A stretch of 53,704 nucleotides of DNA, taken from 66-474 sp035249175. GTDB taxonomy: Bacteria; Pseudomonadota; Gammaproteobacteria; Xanthomonadales; Rhodanobacteraceae. The notes beneath the pieces are model-generated. The model was not told the DNA's origin and did not search any database. It saw only the letters and a program-made list of their open reading frames with translations. The first letter of the stretch is position 1; each line of letters starts with the position of its first letter. Location: contig DATFGT010000093.1 of the NCBI GenBank assembly GCA_035249175.1, forward strand, positions 1-53,704. Direction: 5' to 3'. Position numbers and translations under genes: made by a program. Shown piece after piece: positions 34,885 through 42,660 of this stretch.

Positions 34885-36144
34885 TCAGGTCGGCAAGCGC
34901 CGAATATGCGCGCCGAGCCCGCCGAGTTTTTCCTCGATGTTCTCGTAGCCGCGATCGATGTGATAGATGCGGTCAACCGTGGTGTCGCCTTCGGCCACGA
35001 GGCCTGCCAGCACCAGCGACGCCGACGCGCGCAGGTCGGTGGCCATCAGTTGCGCGCCGGACATGTGCGGCACGCCCCGCACGATCGCGGTGTTGCCTTC
35101 GACCCTGATGTCGGCGCCCAGGCGGCGGAGTTCCTGCACGTGCATGAAGCGGTTTTCGAACACGGTTTCGGTGATGATGCCGGTGCCTTCGGCCACGCAG
35201 TTGAGCGCCGTGAACTGGGCCTGCATGTCGGTCGGGAACGCGGGATACGGCGCGGTGGTGACGTCGACCGCGCGGGGACGATGGCCTCGCATGTCCAGTT
35301 CGATCGCGTCGTCTTCGCAGTTGATATGCGCGCCGGCATCTTCCAGTTTCGACAGCACCGATTTCAGGATATCGGGACGTGTGCGCTTGGCGCGCACCTT
35401 GCCGCCGGTAATCGCACCGGCCACGAGGAACGTGCCGGTTTCGATGCGGTCCGGCAACACTTCGTAACGCGCGCCGTGCAGCCTCTCGACGCCATCGATC
35501 ACCAACGTGGTGGTGCCGATGCCGCCGATCTTCGCGCCCATCGCGTTGAGGCAGTGAGCGAGATCGCACACCTCGGGTTCCTCGGCGGCATTCTCGATCA
35601 CCGTGGTGCCTTCGGCCAGCGCCGCGGCCATCATGATGTTCTCGGTGCCGGTGACGGTGACCATGTCCATGGCCACGCGCGCGCCCTTCAGGCGTTTCGC
35701 GCGCGCCTTGATGTAACCGTTCTCGACCGTGATGTCGGCGCCGAGCGCACGCAGCCCCTTGATGTGCTGATCGACCGGGCGCGAGCCGATCGCGCAACCA
35801 CCCGGCAACGACACGTCAGCCTGGCCGTACTTCGCGATCAGCGGGCCCAGCACCACGATCGCAGCGCGCATGGTCTTGACAAGTTCGTAGGGCGCGGAAA
35901 AACGATTCGTCGGGCGCGGATCGATGCGGATGCGCATGTGCTCGTCCACCGCCAATTCGGCGCCCATCTGGCCCAGCAGTTCCATGGTGGTGGTGACGTC
36001 GTGCAGGTGCGGCACGTTGCTGATGGTGACCGGCTCGTCCGCGAGCAGGCACGCGGCGAGGATCGGCAGCACCGCATTCTTGGCGCCCGAGATCCACACG
36101 TCGCCAATCAGCGGCTTGCCCCCCGAAATCACGATGCGTGCCAT
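34885..36144 (-). CDS. murA: UDP-N-acetylglucosamine 1-carboxyvinyltransferase
   Basis: First committed step of peptidoglycan synthesis: transfers enolpyruvate from PEP to UDP-GlcNAc; target of fosfomycin. 419 residues from the ATG at 36144 (MARIVISGGK), the same length as E. coli MurA. The active-site Cys117 lies in PGGCAIGSRPVDQH, so the enzyme should be fosfomycin-sensitive at the target level. Substrate-binding elements SGAKNAVLPILAA (19-31) and APYPAFPTDMQAQ are present. It follows ibaG by 3 bp. Confidence 0.97.
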   Translation of the reverse strand: MARIVISGGKPLIGDVWISGAKNAVLPILAACLLADEPVTISNVPHLHDVTTTMELLGQMGAELAVDEHMRIRIDPRPTNRFSAPYELVKTMRAAIVVLGPLIAKYGQADVSLPGGCAIGSRPVDQHIKGLRALGADITVENGYIKARAKRLKGARVAMDMVTVTGTENIMMAAALAEGTTVIENAAEEPEVCDLAHCLNAMGAKIGGIGTTTLVIDGVERLHGARYEVLPDRIETGTFLVAGAITGGKVRAKRTRPDILKSVLSKLEDAGAHINCEDDAIELDMRGHRPRAVDVTTAPYPAFPTDMQAQFTALNCVAEGTGIITETVFENRFMHVQELRRLGADIRVEGNTAIVRGVPHMSGAQLMATDLRASASLVLAGLVAEGDTTVDRIYHIDRGYENIEEKLGGLGAHIRRLPT

Positions 36145-36147
36145 CAA

Positions 36148-36381
36148 TCAGGCCTTGGCCTCGGCCGGCGTGAGGGTGCGCAGCGACAGCGCGTGCACCT
36201 CGCCGCCCATGCGTTCACCCAGCACCGCGTACACCATGCGGTGGCGCGCCAAGGTAGGTTTTCCCGCGAAGGCTTCCGCAATGATCGTCGCCTGGAAATG
36301 CACGTCGTCCGGGCTCGCGACTTCGATGCTGGCTTCGGGAAATGCCGCCGCCAACAGGGATTTCAATTCGGTGGATTGCAT
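36148..36381 (-). CDS. ibaG: BolA/IbaG family protein
   Basis: Small BolA-like protein, 77 residues from the ATG at 36381 (MQSTELKSLL). The BolA fold signature RHRMVYAVLGERMGGEVHAL (about 47-66) includes the conserved His. IbaG-type members bind monothiol glutaredoxins and a 2Fe-2S cluster and take part in iron-sulfur and acid-stress homeostasis. Its position immediately upstream of murA is that of E. coli ibaG (yrbA), which supports IbaG rather than BolA. Confidence 0.92.
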   Translation of the reverse strand: MQSTELKSLLAAAFPEASIEVASPDDVHFQATIIAEAFAGKPTLARHRMVYAVLGERMGGEVHALSLRTLTPAEAKA

Positions 36382-36458
36382 GAACGATACTCGAACGCAC
36401 GACCGGCGCGTGACCTTCCTCACACAATGGAATGCGTGGAAGGTCTTCCCGCCGCCTG

Positions 36459-36464
36459 TACAAT
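36459..36464 (+). promoter_or_regulatory. Candidate -10 box of the kdsD-lpt operon
   Basis: TACAAT lies 52 bp upstream of the kdsD start in the ibaG/kdsD divergent gap. The matching -35 region (GTGGAA, 17 bp upstream) is weak. Confidence 0.35.
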
Positions 36465-36516
36465 GCCAAGCGGCGATGGTACTGGAAATCGTGTTTCAGC
36501 TCAGGAGCACACCCGC

Positions 36517-37533
36517 ATGAACGCGCGCACCGCTGAAGCTTCGCCCGAGGTTTTCCTGGATCACCAACGCGCCGCGCTTGTGGAGAGTGCGCGCAAGGTG
36601 ATCCGCATCGAATCCGGCGCCATCGCGGACCTTGAGGCGCGCATCGACGGCGACTTCAGCAAGGCCTGCCGGCTGATCCTTGCCTGCTCCGGGCGCGTGG
36701 TGGTGTCCGGCATGGGCAAGTCGGGCCATATCGCGCGCAAGACCGCCGCCACCCTCGCTTCCACAGGCACGCCATCGTTTTTCGTGCACCCGGGCGAGGC
36801 CAGCCACGGGGACATCGGCATGATCATGCCGCACGACGTGGTGCTGCTGATTTCCAATTCCGGCGAAACCGAAGAAGTGTTGACGATCATGCCGTTTCTC
36901 AAACGGCAAGGCAATTCGTTGATCGCGATGACCGGCAATCCTCGCTCATCGCTGGCGCGCGACGCCGATGCACATCTCGACGCCAGCGTGTCCACCGAAG
37001 CTTGCCCGCTGGGCTTGGCGCCCACCGCCAGCACCACCGCGGCACTGGTACTGGGCGATGCGCTGGCCATCGCGCTGCTGGAAGCACGGGGCTTCACCGC
37101 CGATGATTTCGCGCGTTCGCACCCGGCTGGCGCGCTGGGCCGCCGGCTGATGAAGATTTCGGACGTGATGCACACCGGCAATGCGATTCCGATGGTGCGT
37201 GCCGACGCCACGTTGACCGAAGCCTTGATGGAGATGTCGCGCAAGGGCTTGGGCATGACCGCGATCGTCGACGACGACGCACATCTGCTCGGCGTGTTCA
37301 CCGATGGCGACTTGCGCCGGATGCTGGATGACCACGGTGTCGACCTGCGCACCACCTCGGTCAAAGGAGCGATGAGCCGTCACCCCAAGGTGATCGGCCC
37401 CGACAAACTGGCCGCCGAAGCTGCGCAATTGATGGAAACCTACAAGATCCATGCACTGTTGGTGGTCGACGACGCGCGACGCGTGGTGGGCGCGTTGAAC
37501 ATCCACGACCTGCTGCGCGCACGGGTGGTTTGA
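36517..37533 (+). CDS. kdsD: Arabinose-5-phosphate isomerase
   Basis: Converts ribulose 5-phosphate to arabinose 5-phosphate, the first step of Kdo synthesis for LPS. 338 residues from the ATG at 36517, with CAGGAG upstream. A SIS sugar-isomerase domain (about 45-175) has SGMGKSGHIARK (64-75) and SNSGETEEV, followed by two CBS domains (about 215-335) with GVFTDGDLRR. It is divergent from ibaG-murA and heads the kdsD-kdsC-lptC-lptA-lptB cluster. Confidence 0.96.
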   Translation: MNARTAEASPEVFLDHQRAALVESARKVIRIESGAIADLEARIDGDFSKACRLILACSGRVVVSGMGKSGHIARKTAATLASTGTPSFFVHPGEASHGDIGMIMPHDVVLLISNSGETEEVLTIMPFLKRQGNSLIAMTGNPRSSLARDADAHLDASVSTEACPLGLAPTASTTAALVLGDALAIALLEARGFTADDFARSHPAGALGRRLMKISDVMHTGNAIPMVRADATLTEALMEMSRKGLGMTAIVDDDAHLLGVFTDGDLRRMLDDHGVDLRTTSVKGAMSRHPKVIGPDKLAAEAAQLMETYKIHALLVVDDARRVVGALNIHDLLRARVV

Positions 37534-37821
37534 GGGCCGGGATTCGGGAACGCTAAAACCTTTGTCATCGTTCCGGGGCCGTTTCTGGCTTCATCGGCAA
37601 CGGAGTCCGACTGCGTTTGCAGGAGTGCAAACGCGAACGCCAAAGGCGGCGCGTAGCGCGAGCGCCATGGATGGCGCGAGTCTAACCAGCTCTTCGATCG
37701 GCGATCGGTCGGGCATCCTACAAGCTGGATTCCGGATCGCCGCTGCGCGGCGTCCGGAATGACAATGGTTGGTATGCTTCATCCCCATCGTGTCCCCACT
37801 CTTCCGACGCACACCCCATTG
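37534..37821. repeat. kdsD-kdsC intergenic region with three strong hairpins
   Basis: This 288-bp gap splits genes that are usually adjacent. It carries GCGTTTGCA-GGAG-TGCAAACGC (37613-37634), GCGCCA-TGGA-TGGCGC (37662-37677), and a long hairpin ATTCCGGA...TCCGGAAT with inner CGCCGC/GCGGCG (37729-37760) followed by GACA. The last matches the ATCCCGG...CCGGGATGACGA element near 34792. The segment looks like an inserted repeat cluster; no gene is seen in it. Confidence 0.55.
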
Positions 37822-38337
37822 ATGTCCTCCGCAGCCAATATCCCGCAAGACATCCTCGCCCGCGCCGCAAAGGTCAAGCTGGTCGCGTTCGACGTGGACG
37901 GCACGCTCACCGACGGGCGATTGTGGTTCACCGAGGACGGCCGCGAGATCAAGGCATTCCACGTGCACGACGGCCTCGGTATCAAGCGCCTGCGCGCGCA
38001 CGGCATCGAGGTGGCCCTGATCAGTGCGCGCATCAGCCACGCGGTGGAGTTGCGCGCCGAACAACTCGGCATCGATCACGTCTATCAGGGCAAATCCGAC
38101 AAACTGGGTTGCCTTCAGGACCTGCTCCACGCATCCGGGTTGACCACCGAACAAGCCTGTTACGTGGGCGATGACGAACCCGATCTCGCGCCGATGTCGA
38201 TCTGCGGGCTTAGCGTTGCGGTGGCCGATGCGCAACCGGAAGTGCTGCGCGCCTCGCACTGGCACACCCACGCGCAAGGCGGTCGCGGTGCAGCCCGCGA
38301 AGTGTGCGGCCTGATCCTGGCGGCGCAGTCTGCATGA
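37822..38337 (+). CDS. kdsC: 3-deoxy-D-manno-octulosonate 8-phosphate phosphatase
   Basis: HAD-family phosphatase that releases Kdo from Kdo-8-phosphate. 171 residues from the ATG at 37822 (MSSAANIPQD). Catalytic Asp24 and Asp26 lie in FDVDGTLTDGR, the second HAD motif in ALISAR, and the third motif GDDEPDLAPM near residues 115-124. Earlier in-frame ATGs at 37759-37774 fall in the repeat-rich gap and are less likely. It overlaps lptC by 4 bp. Confidence 0.94.
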   Translation: MSSAANIPQDILARAAKVKLVAFDVDGTLTDGRLWFTEDGREIKAFHVHDGLGIKRLRAHGIEVALISARISHAVELRAEQLGIDHVYQGKSDKLGCLQDLLHASGLTTEQACYVGDDEPDLAPMSICGLSVAVADAQPEVLRASHWHTHAQGGRGAAREVCGLILAAQSA

Positions 38338-38912
38338 GGGATCGCCGCACCGCTTTCTGGCTGGTGGTATTGCTGGTCGTTGCTGCGATCACGCAGTTGC
38401 TGGTGTGGTGGCTGAAGCCGCCACCCAAGCCGGCCGCGATCGTGGGGCCGCCACGGTCCAGTTACGAACTCGATCAATTCACGCTGCATGCGTTCGCCCA
38501 GGATGGCAAGCTCGCCTTCACCATGACCGCGCCGCACCTCGCGCGCCGCGAAGGCAATGATTCGCTATACATCAACGCGCCGAAGTACTTCTTCGTCGCC
38601 AGCGACGGCTCCGACTGGGACGGCACCTCGCAATACGCGTGGATCAGTTCCGACAACAACCTGGTCAAGTTGATCGGCAAGGTGGACATGCGCCGGCCGC
38701 CCACCACGAAAATCTCCGCGGCCGAAATCCACACCGCCGACGCCACCGTGTGGACCCAGGACAAGCGCATGGCCACCGAAGCGCCCAGCGTAATTCAGGA
38801 GCCCGGCTCTATACTGCGCGGCGTCGGCATGAAGGCCGACTTCGACACTCGTTCACTGGAGCTGCTCTCCGATGTCCACGCCACGCTCGCACCGCATTCG
38901 CGCACGCATTGA
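38334..38912 (+). CDS. lptC: LPS export system protein LptC
   Basis: Bitopic inner-membrane protein of the LptB2FGC complex that hands LPS to LptA. 192 residues from the ATG at 38334, overlapping the kdsC stop. One N-terminal membrane helix (about 7-26) precedes a periplasmic beta-jellyroll domain (from YELDQFTLHAF through EGNDSLYINAPKYF to the LELLSDVHATL segment). Position between kdsC and lptA is diagnostic. Confidence 0.93.
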   Translation: MRDRRTAFWLVVLLVVAAITQLLVWWLKPPPKPAAIVGPPRSSYELDQFTLHAFAQDGKLAFTMTAPHLARREGNDSLYINAPKYFFVASDGSDWDGTSQYAWISSDNNLVKLIGKVDMRRPPTTKISAAEIHTADATVWTQDKRMATEAPSVIQEPGSILRGVGMKADFDTRSLELLSDVHATLAPHSRTH

Positions 38913-39528
38913 TCTGCCGGCTGGCCGGTTCATCCTGTTTGTCGCGATGCTGGCCGCGTGCGGTCTCGCGCCAGCGAAGCAGACGGACAGGAACCAGCCG
39001 ATCAACATCAACGCCAGCGCGTTCGCCGGCAGCCAGGACAGCGGCAAGATCGTCTTCACCGGCAGCGTCACCATGGACCAGGGCACGTTCCACGCGGACG
39101 GCGCACAGGCCACCGGCTACACCGACCCCGACGACACCAGTCAATGGCAGCGCGTGGTGCTGACCGGCAGTCCCGCCCATTTCCGGCAGACGCAGGACAA
39201 CGGCACGCTGGTACACGGGCAGGCCGCGACCATCGACTACAAGGTTTCCGAAAACACCGTGATCCTGACCGGCAATGCCAGCGTCGTGCAGCAGGGCCGC
39301 GGCGAGTTTCACGGCGATCGACTGGTCTACAACACCGACACCGGCGAAATCCAGGGTACGCCCGCCGCGGGCGGCCGCGTGCACATCACCCTGCAACCGC
39401 GCAGCAAGCCGGCGCCGGCAAGCGCGAAACCCGCGGCCGCCAATTCGCCGAATTCGGCAACGTCCGCCGCACCCGCTTCCGCAGCTTCCGCGGCGCCCGC
39501 ATCGGCAGCGACCACGGGAACGCACTGA
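38872..39528 (+). CDS. lptA: LPS transport periplasmic protein LptA
   Basis: Periplasmic bridge protein that carries LPS from LptC to LptD. 218 residues from the ATG at 38872, overlapping lptC by 41 bp. The OstA-like domain is visible (QPININASAF...GKIVFTGSVTM, then VILTGNASVVQQGRGEFHGDRLVYN). The N-terminal signal contains LAAC (27-30), which fits a lipobox, as well as an APA site shortly after. The last 40 residues are Ala/Pro/Ser-rich and probably disordered. Lipidation would be unusual for LptA. Confidence 0.93.
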   Translation: MSTPRSHRIRARIDLPAGRFILFVAMLAACGLAPAKQTDRNQPININASAFAGSQDSGKIVFTGSVTMDQGTFHADGAQATGYTDPDDTSQWQRVVLTGSPAHFRQTQDNGTLVHGQAATIDYKVSENTVILTGNASVVQQGRGEFHGDRLVYNTDTGEIQGTPAAGGRVHITLQPRSKPAPASAKPAAANSPNSATSAAPASAASAAPASAATTGTH

Positions 39529-39531
39529 TCC

Positions 39532-40251
39532 ATGCTGGTCGCGCAAGGGCTGCAGAAAAGTTTCCGCACGCGCCAGGTGGTGCAGGATTTCGGTTTCGAG
39601 ATCCGCCAAGGCGAGGTCGTGGGGCTGCTCGGACCCAATGGCGCGGGCAAGACGACATGTTTCTACATGGTCGTCGGCCTGATCGAACCCGACGGCGGCC
39701 AGATCACGCTGGACGGCGAGGACATCACCGGCCTGCCGATGCACCAGCGCGCGCGCAGGGGCATCGGTTATTTGCCACAGGAAGCCTCGGTGTTCCGTCG
39801 CCTCACGGTGGCGGACAACATTCTCGCGGTGCTGGAGCTTCGCACCGACCTGCCGGCGAGTCAGCGTCGCGGTGAACTGGAAGCGCTGCTGGACGAATTG
39901 AAGATCAGCCACATTGCCAACCAGAAAGGGATCAGTCTTTCAGGTGGTGAACGCCGGCGCGTCGAAATCGCGCGCGCGCTGGCGGCCAATCCCCGTTTCA
40001 TGCTGCTGGACGAACCGTTCGCCGGCGTCGACCCCATTTCGGTGGGCGAAATCCAGCGCATCGTGCGCCACCTCCGCGATCGCGGCATCGGCGTCCTGAT
40101 CACCGATCACAACGTACGCGAGGCGCTGGGCATCTGCGAACATGCCTACATCCTGAACGAAGGCAAGGTGCTGGCGCGCGGCACGCCGGCGGAAATCCTG
40201 GCCCACAAGGAAGTACGCGAGGTGTACCTCGGCCACGAATTCAGGATGTAG
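39532..40251 (+). CDS. lptB: LPS export ABC transporter ATP-binding protein LptB
   Basis: Cytoplasmic ATPase that powers LPS extraction by LptFG. 239 residues. Walker A GPNGAGKT at 34-41, Q-loop LPQEASVFRRLT, ABC signature LSGGERRR, Walker B FMLLDEPFAGVDP and switch His in LITDHNVREAL. The start lies 3 bp after lptA. lptF and lptG are not in the window. Confidence 0.97.
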   Translation: MLVAQGLQKSFRTRQVVQDFGFEIRQGEVVGLLGPNGAGKTTCFYMVVGLIEPDGGQITLDGEDITGLPMHQRARRGIGYLPQEASVFRRLTVADNILAVLELRTDLPASQRRGELEALLDELKISHIANQKGISLSGGERRRVEIARALAANPRFMLLDEPFAGVDPISVGEIQRIVRHLRDRGIGVLITDHNVREALGICEHAYILNEGKVLARGTPAEILAHKEVREVYLGHEFRM

Positions 40252-40252
40252 T

Positions 40253-40357
40253 GCGATCGTCCATGATCGCGGCATCGCCGTGACGTTGCCGCCGCTTGAC
40301 CGCTTCTCGGCCATGGCAGACAGAACGGCCATCCCTGGCCTGACTTTTCACCAAAAC
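40253..40357 (+). repeat. Paired-hairpin intergenic repeat, copy 2
   Basis: Begins right after the lptB stop. Hairpin 1 is GCGATC-GTCCAT-GATCGC (40253-40270) and hairpin 2 is GGCCA-TCCC-TGGCC (40327-40340), separated by 56 bp and preceded by AGAAC. The tail TGACTTTTCACCAAAACC follows directly. Same architecture as the units at 42457, 45003 and 52051. Confidence 0.7.
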
Positions 40358-40502
40358 CTCGCCGTAGCGGATATCGGGTGATCCCGAAACCTTGACGCAC
40401 ATCGCAACGGCAAGGGATGCGCGTTAGCAAAAATCGTGCCCACGTACTATCCACGCCGCCTGCCGTGAGTTAGGATGCTGGCGACACTCCGCTCTCGTCG
40501 CC
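40358..40502 (+). promoter_or_regulatory. Region upstream of rpoN
   Basis: The promoter of rpoN should lie in this 145-bp interval. TTGACG (about 40394-40399) has no good -10 at the right distance; TACTAT and TAGGAT boxes further down lack a matching -35. No gene is seen. Confidence 0.25.
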
Positions 40503-41930
40503 ATGAAACCAGGTATCCAGCTCCGCCAGTCGCAACAACTCTCCCTGACGCCGCAGCTGCAGCAGGCCATCCGCCTTTTGCAGTTGTCGCAGATCGAATT
40601 GCAGACGGAATTGCGGGAGCTGGCCGAAGCCAATCCGCTGATCGACATCGATGGCATGGACGGCGACGAAGCCCCTGCGCCCAGCTCGTCGGAAAGTGGC
40701 GCCGAAACCTCCGGCGACGAATCCACCACCGAAGTCGGCGAGGACAGCGAATACTGGGACGAGCAATCGCCACAGGTGGCCGATTGGTCCCCGTCCAGCC
40801 GCGGCTTCGACGACGAAGCGCCCGAGCCGCAGGACGCAGCACCCGAAGGCCTGCGCGAACACCTGTTGTGGCAGGCCAACCTGAGCGGCTTCTCCGCGCG
40901 CGAACAGGCGATCGCGACGGCGATCATCGATGCGCTCGATGATGATGGTTATCTGCGCGACGGGCTGGAGCCCGTACTGGCGGCGCTTCACACGCTGGAG
41001 CCTGCCACCAGCAAGGACGAAGCCGAGGCGGTGCGGGTGCGCGTCCAGCATTTCGATCCGGCTGGCGTCGCCAGCCTGGATCTCGGCGACTGCCTTGCGG
41101 CGCAACTCGAGCAACTCGATCCCCGCACCGAAGGTCGCGAACTGGCCCGCCGCATCACGGCGAGCGAACTCGACCTGCTGGCCAAGCGCGATTTCGGCAA
41201 ATTGGCGAAAAAGCTGAATGTCGCCGAACACGACATCATCGCCGCGGCCACCCTGATCCGCGCGCTCGATCCGCGTCCCGGTTCGGCATTCGATGCCACG
41301 CCCGCGGAATACGTCGCGCCGGACGCCTATGCGATCAAGGCCGGTGGGCGCTGGCGCGTGTCGTTGTCGCCCGATTGTCAGCCGCGGCTCGCGATCAACC
41401 AGCACTATTGCAGCCTGATCGCGCGTGCACAGCGCAGCGACGCCACTTGGCTGCGCGGCCAATTGCAGGAAGCACGCTGGCTGATGAAAAGCCTGGAGGC
41501 GCGCGCCGACACCTTGTTCAAGGTCGCAAGCGCAATCGTGCGTACGCAAAGCGCGTTCCTGGACTTCGGCCCGGAAGCGATGAAGCCGCTGGTGATGCGC
41601 GAACTGGCCGAGGAACTCGGCATGCACGAATCGACCATTTCACGCGTCACCACCCGCAAGTATCTGCACACGCCGCGCGGCACCTTCGAGTTCAAGCATT
41701 TCTTCTCGTCCAGCGTCGCCACCGAAGACGGCGGCAGCGCGTCGGCCACCGCGATCCAGGCGATGATCCGCAAACTGGTGGACGAGGAGGACCCGCGCAA
41801 GCCGTTGTCCGACCAGACCCTCACCGCGGAACTGAACCAGCGCGGCATCCGCGTCGCGCGGCGCACCGTCGCGAAATATCGCGAACAACTGCGCATTCCG
41901 AGTTCGGGTGAGCGCCTGCGCGCGCAGTAG
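40503..41930 (+). CDS. rpoN: RNA polymerase sigma-54 factor
   Basis: Sigma factor for enhancer-dependent promoters. 475 residues. The Gln/Leu-rich activator-interacting N-terminus (about 1-50) is followed by an acidic Glu/Asp/Ser-rich linker (to about 115), the core-binding domain, a helix-turn-helix (ELGMHESTISRVTTRKYL) and the RpoN box ARRTVAKYRE at 452-461, which contacts the -24 element. It is followed by hpf and the PTS genes, the standard rpoN neighbourhood in proteobacteria. Confidence 0.97.
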   Translation: MKPGIQLRQSQQLSLTPQLQQAIRLLQLSQIELQTELRELAEANPLIDIDGMDGDEAPAPSSSESGAETSGDESTTEVGEDSEYWDEQSPQVADWSPSSRGFDDEAPEPQDAAPEGLREHLLWQANLSGFSAREQAIATAIIDALDDDGYLRDGLEPVLAALHTLEPATSKDEAEAVRVRVQHFDPAGVASLDLGDCLAAQLEQLDPRTEGRELARRITASELDLLAKRDFGKLAKKLNVAEHDIIAAATLIRALDPRPGSAFDATPAEYVAPDAYAIKAGGRWRVSLSPDCQPRLAINQHYCSLIARAQRSDATWLRGQLQEARWLMKSLEARADTLFKVASAIVRTQSAFLDFGPEAMKPLVMRELAEELGMHESTISRVTTRKYLHTPRGTFEFKHFFSSSVATEDGGSASATAIQAMIRKLVDEEDPRKPLSDQTLTAELNQRGIRVARRTVAKYREQLRIPSSGERLRAQ

Positions 41931-41959
41931 GGCGTTCCAACAGAAAGTTCACGATGTTT

Positions 41960-41976
41960 CGGGCACGCTTGATGCA
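41960..41976 (+). promoter_or_regulatory. Candidate sigma-54 promoter upstream of hpf
   Basis: The sequence CGGGCACGCTTGATGCA has GG (41962-41963), exactly 10 bp, then GC (41974-41975), the invariant spacing of -24/-12 promoters, and matches TGGCACG-N4-TTGCA at most positions. It lies about 150 bp upstream of hpf in the rpoN-hpf gap. An activator binding site was not identified. Confidence 0.45.
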
Positions 41977-42077
41977 GCGCCGAATGCGGCGTCGTTCATG
42001 CAACTTTCCCCGCCACCCATGATCACAAAGGAGTACAGGCGAAAATTCTTCACAACCGGCGTCGTGAAGGGCGCCAG

Positions 42078-42097
42078 GCCCGCGAATCCGGGCCTCC
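42078..42097 (+). promoter_or_regulatory. Stem-loop in the hpf leader
   Basis: A 7-bp stem AGGCCCG/CGGGCCT with a 6-nt loop ends about 28 nt upstream of the hpf start. No T-tract follows. It may be a leader structure or a processing site. The remainder of 41931-42124 has no gene I can support; a 38-codon frame there is not convincing. Confidence 0.3.
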
Positions 42098-42124
42098 ACA
42101 CCCCTGCTGCTTGAGGAGTCAATC

Positions 42125-42445
42125 ATGCAAATCCAGGTCAGCGGTCACCAGATCGAAATCACCCCGGCCCTGCGCGACTACGTCGATTCCCGCCGTGAGC
42201 GCCTTGCGCGACGTTTCGATCATTTGACTTCCTTGAACGTGGTGCTGGAAGTGGAGAAGAATCGCCTGGCCAACCGCGCCGAGGGCACGCTGTCCGCCGC
42301 TGGCGCCGTGCTGCACGCGGACGCCGTGAATCAGGACATGTACGCCGCGATCGACGCGCTGTTCGACAAGCTCGATGCGCAGGTGCGCCGGCACAAGGAC
42401 AAGAAAGCCACGCACGATCGCGACGATATCCGCAACATGGCGTAG
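42125..42445 (+). CDS. hpf: Ribosome hibernation promoting factor (short HPF/YhbH)
   Basis: Binds the decoding centre of idle 70S ribosomes and promotes dimerisation in stationary phase. 106 residues, the short form without the C-terminal dimerisation domain. The start MQIQVSGHQIEITPALRDYV and the central VLHADAVNQDMYAAIDALFDKL segment are characteristic. A strong GAGGAG ribosome binding site lies 8 nt upstream. It sits between rpoN and hprK. Confidence 0.95.
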   Translation: MQIQVSGHQIEITPALRDYVDSRRERLARRFDHLTSLNVVLEVEKNRLANRAEGTLSAAGAVLHADAVNQDMYAAIDALFDKLDAQVRRHKDKKATHDRDDIRNMA

Positions 42446-42456
42446 GGTTGATTTGT

Positions 42457-42566
42457 GCGTTCATCCCTGAACGCTGCTTCGGTGGGGGTTGTCGCAACCG
42501 TGGTGGTCGAGGGTTCACATACATCACCCCGGCCATCCATGGCCTGACTTTTCACCAAAAGCCGCT
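42457..42566 (+). repeat. Paired-hairpin intergenic repeat, copy 3
   Basis: The best-formed copy. Hairpin 1 GCGTTCA-TCCC-TGAACGC (42457-42474), 56-bp spacer beginning TGCTTCGG, hairpin 2 GGCCA-TCCA-TGGCC (42531-42544), then TGACTTTTCACCAAAAGCCGC. It fills most of the hpf-hprK gap. Confidence 0.75.
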
Positions 42567-42627
42567 TCGTAGCCAATCCGGCGAATGGTCTTCAAGAGCA
42601 GTCGCTCATCAACACTGGCAGAATGTT

Positions 42628-42653
42628 CCCCGCCCGCGCTTTCGCGGGTGGGG
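42628..42653 (+). promoter_or_regulatory. Hairpin covering the hprK ribosome binding site
   Basis: An 11-bp stem (one G-T pair) CCCCGCCCGCG/CGCGGGTGGGG with loop CTTT ends 7 nt before the hprK GTG. The 3' arm supplies the GGGG(A) Shine-Dalgarno, so folding would block initiation. The sequence also resembles the CCCGC-CTTC-GCGGG repeat at 34692. Confidence 0.45.
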
Positions 42654-42660
42654 ACGAGAC

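Noticed and set aside
34774..37533. A 919-codon open frame on the plus strand running antisense to murA and into kdsD
   Set aside because: Only the last 338 codons encode kdsD. The upstream part is the mirror of murA and ibaG, with arginine/histidine/aspartate-rich composition typical of antisense frames in GC-rich DNA.
41998..42114. 38-codon frame in the rpoN-hpf gap
   Set aside because: It has no clear ribosome binding site, overlaps the leader hairpin and has no recognisable sequence features; the GAGGAG at its end belongs to hpf.
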